From JAJVID01 sp036565725 (GTDB lineage: Bacteria > Acidobacteriota > Blastocatellia > RBC074), in contig DATCXQ010000389.1 in NCBI GenBank assembly GCA_036565725.1, forward strand, positions 1-36,881: DNA of 36,881 bases. Direction: 5' to 3'. Positions 30,101-36,881 of this stretch are shown here, in pieces. Both the position numbers and the translations under genes were made by a program. The notes beneath the pieces were generated by a model. The model was not told the origin of the DNA, searched no databases, and saw nothing but the letters and a program-made list of their open reading frames with translations. Each line of letters opens with the position of its first letter. Position 1 is the stretch's first letter.

Positions 30101-30803
30101 CACGTGGCGTCACCTGACGGATCTGTGCGCCGCCATTCTGGTCAGCGCCCGCGTTAGATGTCGTGATCGTGAACTCACTCGTGTTATCAACGGAAGAGCG
30201 ATTCGGCGAAAAATCCGTCGCGTTGGAGCGGATGAAGCCGTCCTGGACGTTCAAACCGTCGCGAGTGATGTTTGTGAACGAAGTGCGAAGGCCGTTGATC
30301 GAAGTTTGCTGCGCTCCGTTTTGAGAAACGCCGGCCTGCAAAGCGATCAGGTTAAGCGGATTGCGTCCGTTGAGCGGCAATTCGAGAATCTGCTTGCTGC
30401 TGACTGTATTGCTCAACTCGCCAGTCGTCGCGTTCAGCACGTCGGTCCCGGCCGTTACCGTGACTGCCTCTGCAACTTGGCCGACTTCCAGGGCCACGGC
30501 CAGTGAATATTCGCGCCCGATGTCAATCTTGACGCTCGTCACGGTAAAAGTCTTAAAGCCATTTACTGCGACTTTAACAGTGTAAGTGCCGACTTCAAGT
30601 TGCGCCACAGTGAATGTTCCATCGCCCGCCGTGACGATGGATCTTTCCTTACCAGTCTTATCGTCGGTGATGATCACATTGGCGCCTGCCATTACGCCGT
30701 CGGAACTGGTGACGGTTCCAACCAATCGCCCTGTGCTCGTTTGCGCTACAGCCGAGGCCAAGCTCACACAGAGTAAAAAGGAAAGTGACAATGCTTTTTT
30801 CAT
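27129..30803 (-). CDS. Oar-like TonB-dependent receptor with carboxypeptidase-regulatory-like domain
   Basis: 1224 residues. Signal peptide 1-20. Residues about 25-110 form a CarboxypepD_reg-like beta-sandwich (GRLVGTVTSSDGVMAGANVIITDDKTGKERSIVTAGDGTFTVAQLEVGTYTVKV). The plug follows (ILELPLNGRNPLNLIALQAGVSQ, NGLRTSFTNITRDGLNVQDGFI), then a long outer-membrane beta-barrel ending in the aromatic signature GGRLDF. This size and order are typical of acidobacterial Oar-like receptors. It should import a large or scarce ligand (glycan, peptide or metal complex) powered by TonB; the ligand cannot be read from sequence. AGGAG lies six bases before the ATG. It is not a close copy of the two receptors to its right, though of the same architecture. 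Confidence 0.92.
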   Translation of the reverse strand: MKKALSLSFLLCVSLASAVAQTSTGRLVGTVTSSDGVMAGANVIITDDKTGKERSIVTAGDGTFTVAQLEVGTYTVKVAVNGFKTFTVTSVKIDIGREYSLAVALEVGQVAEAVTVTAGTDVLNATTGELSNTVSSKQILELPLNGRNPLNLIALQAGVSQNGAQQTSINGLRTSFTNITRDGLNVQDGFIRSNATDFSPNRSSVDNTSEFTITTSNAGADQNGGAQIRQVTPRGEKNFHGSAFEFNRNTAYAANDFFSNRSSIPISFLNRNNFGGKLLGPVPLPRFGQGGPSLLNDKAYFFFGYEGLRTRTSSLRDRTILLPNARQGIFTYRDNAGATRTANLLTLAGFPGIDPFVSQNVLSALPTAGNRTDIGDQLNTTGLSFNQPSNSSRNVYTTRFDVDISERHSVNVIYDYNRENNLRPDVDGNQGFGATPAVIQSSTNKFLVAAYRWTPTGRFSNEIRGGSFRSEVPFDNTNPAPGFYVGVPSISNPVVTFQDQGRFTRYYNFQDNADLTIGNHGLRFGGQLQFQEVDAYNDAGIVATYNLGTNANTPNLLATQFDGGISANQLATANSLLGLLGGIVGQGSQAFNVETKTSGFQPIRRIQDFRYGNHSLYIQDQFRALPSLTLNLGLRYELYTGLKQNNGLALEVVIPNGVDPVQAILDPNGTYNFIGGNAGAENQFYKTDKNNFAPIISVAWAPRNWGKFGKFVFGEGGTSVLRGGYRQSYLNDQMITALNNAAVGNVGLGTTTINALNPATGNSALNARLNALPAINSPGNPIVPRTFAQNNSAAFSNFGTAFAINPGIQTPKVHEYNFGIQREFGANAVEIRYVGGRADNLWRSIDFNQIDIVNNGFLADFNRARANLLLTGNAACTTAQNAGCQALTVFPNLVSGGSLANAGNRNQLINGTAADLALNYINLAQTGTVRFLPNPGTGVANLFTNGAKYRYNSLQMEFRRRFTKGLSIQTNYTFQKTLTNGIGTSQGLVEPFLDNARPELEYSRADYDQTHTIKLNSVYELPFGNGRTFFSGSKGVVNAIIGGWQISPILTISSGAPISIIDPRGTFNRGGRSGRQTALTSLDKDQVKDLVGVFKLEANNPQGLPAGIYYINPSVINTTGRAAEGFGTTPFNGQVFFNNAPGQTSGLERAFINGPLFVNLDATLAKNFQIKEGIKFQLRLEGFNALNHTNFFSGQFQSINSATFGRVTSTFDPRVVQIGGRLDF

Positions 30804-31371
30804 GATTTTCTCCTGTAAAGAAATTTCCTTACTTGATAACTAAACTCGCCGGTGGATCTCCTCAGTAATCCTCCTATTTCACCATTTTGAAATTGGGCTG
30901 ATTTTTGGTGATAGGTGTGGAGGATGTAGACATAGGCAATGTTTATGCCAATATAAATCTTGAATAGATCTTGTTGATCTTGTTGCGCTTAATATTCGGC
31001 TCCAAGGATTTTGGATGCGCATCTTTCCATAATTTTGCATGAGATTTAGATTTATGGAAGTCTATGAGGCTGGGATATGGTCATTCAGCAAAACGATCAA
31101 CTATATAAATATAAGCCCGGACACCAGATGATAACCGCGGGTAGCTTCATCAGGGATCTTGACAAAGCCGTCGATCATTTTCAATTACCATTGACAATCA
31201 TAGTCGAGAAAAGTTGGGAAGCGATCCGATCCATGGACTGAGCGCCTGATCGCGGCGCCTGATCGAGATGGATGGTAGACAAGGATTAAAGAGGCAGAAG
31301 GTCGCGTTATACGCCCCAAGGGAGATAGCGGGAGCGCTGCAGTTTGCGGCGCTCCCGGATTGGTAAAGCGG
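30804..31371. other. Intergenic region between two receptor genes
   Basis: 568 bases. It holds a 9-bp hairpin at the end of the right-hand receptor gene (31329-31337 with 31349-31357), a tandem GATCTTGTT pair near 30968-30985, and a sigma54-like site on the minus strand at 30951-30935 (TTGGCATAAACATTGCC, GG-N10-GC spacing) about 130 bases before the 27129-30803 gene. No gene is accepted here. Confidence 0.45.
30935..30951 (-). promoter_or_regulatory. Possible sigma54 promoter of the 27129-30803 receptor gene
   Basis: TTGGCATAAACATTGCC matches TGGCAC-N5-TTGC apart from one base, with GG and GC exactly 10 bases apart. It could be chance; no activator site is proven. Confidence 0.25.
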
Positions 31372-34300
31372 TTAGAAGTTGAACCGTAGGACGATCTGAA
31401 CCAACCGCCCGCCAGGATCATTGGTGTTGGACGGATCCCGGTAGGCTTCCGTCACCTGCATGAAGTCCGCGTTGGAGAAGGTTGTCGTCGCAGTGGTGGA
31501 AGGATTGAAGAAGTTGATGTTGTTGAATGCGTTCAGGAACTCGGCTCGCAGCTCGAAGTTATATTGCTCCTTGATCTTGATCTGTTTCTTGAGGCTCAGA
31601 TCGAAGCGGACGAACTTCGGCCCGGTGACGAAAATGTTCTGCGGGGCGCACTGGCCGCTGAAAGCCTGAATGCAACTCAGGTCGTTGGCTGGCGCGAGGT
31701 AGCGTCCCGTCGGCGCGCCTCGGTCGCTGTAACCGGTTGCCGAAGTGGCGCTGACGTTGAAGGCGCGAATCGTGTTGTCGATGATGTCCTGCGGCAGGAC
31801 GTAGACTATTCTTTTCGCATCGTCAAACCGCAGCTTGAACGCGTCGCCCAACTCCTTCATTGTCATGCCGACCAATCTCGTGTTTCCGAAGTCGAACACC
31901 TGGCCGCTCTGCACGCGCCCCGAGCCGTAGAATTCCCAGCCGCCGACCAGTCGGTCGAGCAAGCCACCGGCGTTGCCCAGGAGCGCCTTGCCGCGCCCAA
32001 TGGGAAGTTCGTAACCCCAATTGACCTTGAAGGCGTGTTGCAGCGTAATGTCATCGAGCGCGTTGACGCGCGGCGCGCGGAACGATACGCGCTGTGAGCC
32101 GAAGGCTTTGGCGAATTGGTAATTAGCCTGGACCAAAAATCCTTTCGACATACGCCTGCGCAAATCGACCTGCAAAGCGTCGTAGCGGGAGTAGCCACCA
32201 TTGCCGGTGAAGTTAGCGCCGCCTTGCAGTCCCGGATTGACGATGAAGAAGTTGGCAGGCAAGCCCGCATCTAGCGCATTTTTCCGGCGTATGGGGTCGG
32301 CGTAGAGTCCCGTGGCCGTCCCCGATGTGCTGGCCGACGCCGGGGCAAAAGGATTCGGATTTTTCGCCGCCAGCGGATTGACGAAGCCGGCGTTCGCAAA
32401 CAGCGACGATGTGTAACTGCCCGGCAGATTGGGGTCAGGTTTGATTCCGTTCGGCGTGCCTTGGAAGTATGCCAGGTAAATCGGCAACGGCGACTGGCCA
32501 GGCAATCCCCTGTAAGCGAAACTGCAAGCAGGCTGCCCCTGTTGCCCGCAGTTCGGGTTGGTGGCCTTGAAAATCGCCAGGTTATTCTGGGCACTCTTAA
32601 ACTCATTGAGGAAGCCATTCTCAACGATGTTCACCTCGTTGAGATTGTAGGTCGTCCAACCGCGCAGATTGCGCGCGCCGACATATCGGGCTTCGATGAC
32701 CGTGTCTTTGTCCAACTCGCGCTGGAAGCCGATCGACCAGGATTGCGAGTAGGGTATCTTGATGTTCGGGTCGTAGACGTTGACCGAATTCGTAATTTCT
32801 CCGCTGAGCGGATAAGTTGGCGTGGCCGCAAACGGCGGCGGTCCGAGAAGACTCTTGTCGCGAAACAGAAGAGGCAATGCGCCCAGGTTGCCGAGCGCGA
32901 CGCTGCGATTGGTGGTGATAGAGACGCCCGGATTTGACGAAGCCAGACCTCGGAAATCGCCAATGCCCTGGCGGTTGTAGGCTATAGAATAGCCTGCGCG
33001 TACGACGGTCTGGCCGTCGCCGACGATCTGTTTCAACCAGCCATACTTTGAGCCGATGCGCCAGGCGACGCCGAGGCTCGGCGCGAAGTTTGAGTAGTCG
33101 GTGTTGTAGACCCCGGTTCCTTCCTTCACCTGGATGAATTGCGTCGGGCGTCCGGTCATCACGCCGGGTTTGAAGAGATTGCCCGGCCCCGAGACGCCCC
33201 AGATGTCGTCAAGAGAGGAGGTCGTGTAGCTGCTGTTGTCCGAGGTGAAGGGACCTTGTACCTCCCAGCGCAAGCCGTAATTGAGCGTGAGATTCTGAGT
33301 CACGCGCCACGAATCCTGAGCGAACAATCCGAACTCCTTCTGGTGCGAACGCTCGAAGGCGTTGCCGAGATAAACGAACTGTCCAGTCTCCTCGTCGAGC
33401 CTGGCGTTGGCGTTGATCGCCGTGACGCGGCCGGTGAGGATGGCGTAAAGGTTGCGGGCGTTGGTCAAATCGGCGTTGGAGGCCCCCAGGAAATTGGTCG
33501 TGTTGAAAATGGCGTTCGCCGGGTCATTGGTGTCCACGCCGAAGTTGATGGTCGGAGTCAGCGTCAGAGCGTTGAACGTGAGTTTTGTGTCAATGATCAG
33601 GCCTCCGAAGGCGAGGCTGTGCGAGCCGCGCGTCCACGTCAGCGTGTCGCTGAATTGACGGAACAAAGGATTGCGACGGCTGGGAGCGTTGACAGGCGTC
33701 GGTCCATTGATGCCAAAGACCGCGATTCCGGTGGCGCCATTCCCCGGCGCGCCGCCGAGATTGAAGCCGTCCTGATTGGCCACCGGGCCCGTGAAGTCGC
33801 CACGGCTAGCGCCCGGATTAAAACGTGAAGGCCCTCCCGAAAGACCTGTGCGAGCTTCGTTGACTAAAGCCGGCGAGAGAGTCGAACGTACTGCCAGAGA
33901 GCCGGAATAGCGGTCGGCGGGCTGCTGCCCCTGATTCGGGAAGCCGGGGAAGGCAGGCTCCACGTTATTAAGGAAGTCTGGCGCGCCCCTGCCCTGTTGA
34001 TAAGTCCACGAAAGCTCCACTCGATGCTTATCCGTAACGTTGACATCGAAGCGCACCGTCGGGCGCCTGGTGAGTGTGCTGCCCGAGGGATTGTAAGTGA
34101 ACCGCTGCAGGTTCGGATCGGTCAGGTTTGTAATGCCTCCGGCGCCGCTCGTCGCATTGCGGATGTCGGCAAGCAACTTGCCGATCGTAGGATCGGCAGT
34201 CGAGATATGACCATTGTTCGCCGCCAGATCAAGCACGTTCACTTGACGAGCGTTAGCGCCCGTGCCGTAGCGGAAGAAGCCTGATTGCGCCAGCGGATGG

Positions 34301-35361
34301 AGAATCGTGCGCTGACGGACGACCGAAGTGGGTTGGCGGAACTCCTCATAGTTGACGAAGAAGAACGCCCGGTTCCGCCCGTTGAAGAGACCCGGAACCA
34401 AGACCGGACCCCCGACGCGCCCGCCGAATTGGTTGAACAGGTTCGCGGCGCGCGGCGCGCGGCAATCCGGGCTCCAAGGTACCATCGTGGCCGGGTTGAA
34501 TGATGAGCTGCTAGGGTCGCCGCAGTTCTTGGCGGCCTGCACGTTATATGAAGTGTCGCGGTTGGTGAACCAGTAGGCGGAGTTGAGCGCCGTGTTGCGG
34601 TGATACTCGTAGAGGCTGCCGTGGAATTCGTTGCCGCCCGAGCGCGTGACGAATTTTACCTGCACCGCGCCCATCGCGCCGCCCACCGCTTCCGGATTTG
34701 ACGTCGAGACGGTGACTTCTTCAATCGTGTCGAGCGACGGAGCTACGCGCACGAAGAGGCCGTCAGTGGTCTTGTTGAAGTTGTCCTGCACGTTGATGCC
34801 GTCCAGCGTGATGTCTATCGCGCTCTCGGGCAAGCCGTTGATGGTCGAATTGCGAACGTCGCGCGGCGTGTTCACTCCCACCATCGTCGAGACGAAATTG
34901 ACTGGGTTTCGCGTGACGAGCGGCAGGTTGATGATCTGGTTGCTGTTCAGCGTCGTCGAGACGTTAGCGGTCTGCGTCTGCACTATCTCGCTGCCTCCCT
35001 GCACAACCACGGTCTCGTTTGCTTGGCCGACTTCGAGGGTCACGTTGACCGTCGCCGGCGTACCGGCGTCAATCTCGATGTCCTGCACGGTGGCGCTTTT
35101 GAAACCCGAAGCCGTCACAACTACGACGTATTTGCCAGCGCCGAGTGACGGTACGTTGTAAGTCCCTTGGTTCGAAGTGATTGTCTTGAACTCGCTTCCC
35201 GAAGCGGGGCTCTTCACCGTGACCGTCGCGCCCGCCACCACCGCCCCGGTGGGGTCGGTGACTGCGCCCGAAAGCGAAGAGGTCACTTGGCCGAAAGCCG
35301 TGGCGCTTGTCACCGCCACAAAAACGATAATAGCGAATGCGCTAGCTATTTTGCGTATCAT
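31372..35361 (-). CDS. Oar-like TonB-dependent receptor, paralog 1
   Basis: 1329 residues. Signal peptide about 1-25 (ending ATAFGQV). Residues 27-110 are the carboxypeptidase-regulatory-like domain (SSLSGAVTDPTGAVVAGATVTVKSPASG, YNVPSLGAGKYVVVVTASGF). The plug includes NLPLVTRNPVNFVSTMVGVN and INGLPESAIDITLDGINVQDNFNKTTDGLF, and the barrel ends in VQIVLRFNF. GGAGGT precedes the ATG by about eight bases. The last ~475 residues are closely similar to the partial gene at 35457-36881, with blocks such as LVGMT.KEL, DDA, YVLPQDIIDNT.RAF, ATSATG nearly identical, so the two arose by duplication. The ligand is unknown. Confidence 0.93.
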   Translation of the reverse strand: MIRKIASAFAIIVFVAVTSATAFGQVTSSLSGAVTDPTGAVVAGATVTVKSPASGSEFKTITSNQGTYNVPSLGAGKYVVVVTASGFKSATVQDIEIDAGTPATVNVTLEVGQANETVVVQGGSEIVQTQTANVSTTLNSNQIINLPLVTRNPVNFVSTMVGVNTPRDVRNSTINGLPESAIDITLDGINVQDNFNKTTDGLFVRVAPSLDTIEEVTVSTSNPEAVGGAMGAVQVKFVTRSGGNEFHGSLYEYHRNTALNSAYWFTNRDTSYNVQAAKNCGDPSSSSFNPATMVPWSPDCRAPRAANLFNQFGGRVGGPVLVPGLFNGRNRAFFFVNYEEFRQPTSVVRQRTILHPLAQSGFFRYGTGANARQVNVLDLAANNGHISTADPTIGKLLADIRNATSGAGGITNLTDPNLQRFTYNPSGSTLTRRPTVRFDVNVTDKHRVELSWTYQQGRGAPDFLNNVEPAFPGFPNQGQQPADRYSGSLAVRSTLSPALVNEARTGLSGGPSRFNPGASRGDFTGPVANQDGFNLGGAPGNGATGIAVFGINGPTPVNAPSRRNPLFRQFSDTLTWTRGSHSLAFGGLIIDTKLTFNALTLTPTINFGVDTNDPANAIFNTTNFLGASNADLTNARNLYAILTGRVTAINANARLDEETGQFVYLGNAFERSHQKEFGLFAQDSWRVTQNLTLNYGLRWEVQGPFTSDNSSYTTSSLDDIWGVSGPGNLFKPGVMTGRPTQFIQVKEGTGVYNTDYSNFAPSLGVAWRIGSKYGWLKQIVGDGQTVVRAGYSIAYNRQGIGDFRGLASSNPGVSITTNRSVALGNLGALPLLFRDKSLLGPPPFAATPTYPLSGEITNSVNVYDPNIKIPYSQSWSIGFQRELDKDTVIEARYVGARNLRGWTTYNLNEVNIVENGFLNEFKSAQNNLAIFKATNPNCGQQGQPACSFAYRGLPGQSPLPIYLAYFQGTPNGIKPDPNLPGSYTSSLFANAGFVNPLAAKNPNPFAPASASTSGTATGLYADPIRRKNALDAGLPANFFIVNPGLQGGANFTGNGGYSRYDALQVDLRRRMSKGFLVQANYQFAKAFGSQRVSFRAPRVNALDDITLQHAFKVNWGYELPIGRGKALLGNAGGLLDRLVGGWEFYGSGRVQSGQVFDFGNTRLVGMTMKELGDAFKLRFDDAKRIVYVLPQDIIDNTIRAFNVSATSATGYSDRGAPTGRYLAPANDLSCIQAFSGQCAPQNIFVTGPKFVRFDLSLKKQIKIKEQYNFELRAEFLNAFNNINFFNPSTTATTTFSNADFMQVTEAYRDPSNTNDPGGRLVQIVLRFNF

Positions 35362-35398
35362 TGATGATCTACCTCCCTGGCTGCGTTTAAAAGAAATG

Positions 35399-35446
35399 AA
35401 AACTTGGAGAGGCGAATCTTTGAATATCGCCTCTCCCCGAAGTTTT
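35399..35446 (-). terminator. Intrinsic terminator between the paralogous receptor genes
   Basis: Inner stem 35406-35415 with 35427-35436 (10 bp, perfect) continued by AAAACTT (35399-35405) with AAGTTTT (35440-35446). On the minus strand the stem is followed by the T-rich CATTTCTTTT. It lies after the 35457 gene and before the 31372-35361 gene. Confidence 0.75.
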
Positions 35447-35456
35447 AAGATTGAAG

Positions 35457-36881
35457 CTAGAAGTTGAACCGCGCGACGATCTGAATCATCCGACCGCCCG
35501 GATCCTGAGTGTTGTTCACGTCCCTATAGGCCGTCGACACCTCGCCGCAAGTGTCGCTGCTTGAGGCGCAGGTGACGCCGAAAAAGTTGATGTGGTTGAA
35601 GGCGTTCAATATCTCGCCGCGCAGCTCGAAGTTGAGGCGCTCGTTGATCTTGACCCTCTTGACCGCGCTCATGTCGAAACGGGCGAACATCGGGCCGTTG
35701 ACAATAAGAGCTTGGGGGGCGCAGTCGCCGCTCATCACCTGGATGCAATTCCCGCTATTGGCCGGCGCGATGTAGCGGCCTGTGGGTGGGCCGAGATCGC
35801 CAAAGCCGGTGGCCGAAGTCGCGCTCGTGCTGAAGGCTCGCCGGGTGTTATCAATAATGTCCTGCGGCAAGTAGTAGGCTATCCCGGCGGCGTCATCAAA
35901 GCGCAGCTTGGCGGCCTTCCGCAATTCTTTCTCTGTCATGCCGACCAGCCTAACGTTGCCGAAGTTCAGATAATTACCGCTCTGGATGCGGGCCGTGCCG
36001 TGGAACTCCCATCCGCCGATAAGTCGGTCGAGCGCCCCCCCGGCGCCGCCGAACAGCGATTTGCCGCGTCCGATCGGCAGCTCGTAAACCCAGTTGGCCT
36101 TAAAGGCATGTTCCAGAGTGTCGCCAAGAGAATTGACCGCCGGCGCGCGAAATGAGATTCGCGACCTGTTGAAGCTTCTGGCGAAGGTGTAATTGGATTG
36201 TATCAGCAACCCTTTTGAGAGGCGGCGGCGCAACTCCACCTGCAGCCCGTCATATCGGGAGTAGCCGCCGTTGCCGGTAAAATTGGCGCCGCCCAGCAAC
36301 CCCGGATTCGCCAGGAAAAAGTTGGGAGCCAGGCCCGCAGCTATTGCGTTGGCGCGGCGCCCAGGATCGGCATACAGGCCCGTACCAGTCCCTGAGGTGC
36401 TGGCTGACGCAGGGGCGTAAGGATTCGGGTTATTTGCGGCCAGCGGATTGACAAAGCCGGTGTTCGCAAACGACCCCGAGGTGTAGCTGCTCGCCAGATT
36501 GGGGTCTGGTTTGATCCCGTTCGGCGCGCCGCTGAAGTAAGCCAGGTAAATGGGCAAGGGGGAAGTGCCGGTTCCGGGGCCGAAGTAGCGGAAGTTATTC
36601 CCGCGCCCGGCCGCGATATTGGCCTGCAAGTTGCCTTGCGCCCGCTTGAACTCATCGAAGAATCCGTTCTCAACGATATTCACTTCGTTGATATTGTAGG
36701 TGACCCATTGCTGGAGATTGACGTTGTGAACGTACCTTACCTCCAGGGCCATATCTTTAGATATCTCGCGCTGGAGGCCCAGGCTCCAGGATTGTGTGTA
36801 AGGCACCCTGATCTTGGGATCGAAGACACTGACCGAGCCCGTAATCGCGACGTAAGGGAAGTCTGTTAGTGGATAAGCAGG
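35457..36881 (-). CDS. Oar-like TonB-dependent receptor, paralog 2 (5' part outside the window)
   Basis: 475 residues of the C-terminal barrel; the frame is open through the right edge (the GTG near 36806 is internal). It begins in the middle of barrel strands (PYTQSWSLGLQREISKDMALEVRYV) and ends GGRMIQIVARFNF, the usual outer-membrane targeting end. It aligns along its whole visible length with the end of the 31372-35361 protein; the main difference is a shorter loop after VENGFFDEFKRAQGNL and a different Cys-containing segment near the end (GVTCASSSDTCGE). Two nearby cysteines there could form a loop disulfide. Complete gene expected to exceed 1200 codons. Confidence 0.92.
   Translation of the reverse strand, partial: PAYPLTDFPYVAITGSVSVFDPKIRVPYTQSWSLGLQREISKDMALEVRYVHNVNLQQWVTYNINEVNIVENGFFDEFKRAQGNLQANIAAGRGNNFRYFGPGTGTSPLPIYLAYFSGAPNGIKPDPNLASSYTSGSFANTGFVNPLAANNPNPYAPASASTSGTGTGLYADPGRRANAIAAGLAPNFFLANPGLLGGANFTGNGGYSRYDGLQVELRRRLSKGLLIQSNYTFARSFNRSRISFRAPAVNSLGDTLEHAFKANWVYELPIGRGKSLFGGAGGALDRLIGGWEFHGTARIQSGNYLNFGNVRLVGMTEKELRKAAKLRFDDAAGIAYYLPQDIIDNTRRAFSTSATSATGFGDLGPPTGRYIAPANSGNCIQVMSGDCAPQALIVNGPMFARFDMSAVKRVKINERLNFELRGEILNAFNHINFFGVTCASSSDTCGEVSTAYRDVNNTQDPGGRMIQIVARFNF

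Noticed and set aside
1..36881. CRISPR arrays, tRNA or rRNA genes, insertion sequences, integrases
   Set aside because: No regularly spaced direct repeats, no tRNA T-arm/CCA patterns in the gaps, and no transposase or recombinase motifs in any supported frame.

Overview
The window looks like chromosomal DNA of a Gram-negative, menaquinone-using bacterium, most likely an Acidobacteriota member (class Blastocatellia or a relative). This is inference from content: three very large Oar-like TonB-dependent receptors with an N-terminal carboxypeptidase-regulatory-like domain or the matching barrel, a tldD/tldE pair, a cdaA-cdaR-glmM operon, and many different palindromic repeats sitting at gene ends. 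No rRNA, tRNA, CRISPR array, transposase or integrase was found.

Layout. 1-882: end of a heme A synthase gene (ctaA/COX15) running in from the left edge. 945-1496: small membrane-anchored protein. 1500-1956: gene-free stretch packed with hairpins. 1957-6857 (minus): operon of an M16-like protein lacking the zinc motif, ubiE/menG, tldD and tldE, joined by 4-base overlaps or short gaps, with a good promoter at 6893-6921. 6990-8754 (minus): dppB-dppC peptide-type ABC permeases. 9139-9791: two small unknown proteins. 9977-12289 (minus): aromatic amino-acid unit, pheA then aroF (DAHP synthase). pheA is preceded by what reads as a complete transcription attenuator: promoter, a 50-residue leader peptide with 6 Phe and 3 Tyr in 15 codons, and a perfect 14-bp terminator. 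12300-12938: SanA/YdcF-like protein. 13175-13411: rpmB. 13425-17085 (minus): three-gene membrane operon (zinc-ribbon membrane protein, DUF4129, DUF4350). 17362-18069: SYLF lipid-binding protein. 18173-19513: secreted transpeptidase (PBP-like) with a long basic linker. 19906-23172: cdaA-cdaR-glmM, linking c-di-AMP synthesis to cell-wall precursor supply. 23285-25606 (minus): four-gene group of DinB plus three unknowns. 26465-27037: CxxCxxCC cluster protein. 27129-36881 (minus): three TonB-dependent receptors, the last cut by the right edge; the two rightmost are close paralogs.

The most striking features are not ordinary genes. First, the Phe/Tyr-rich leader and attenuator before pheA, whose leader ORF itself carries a nested palindrome in its first half. 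Second, a perfect 26-bp inverted repeat inserted in frame inside glmM, adding about 20 residues to an essential enzyme between the catalytic Ser102 and the metal-binding DGDADR motif. Third, at least six sequence families of palindromes lie at or across stop codons, in two cases supplying the same last residues (Pro-Arg-Ala-stop) to unrelated proteins. Fourth, two gene-free stretches (1500-1956 and 25990-26225) contain runs of hairpins that may be unannotated RNAs.
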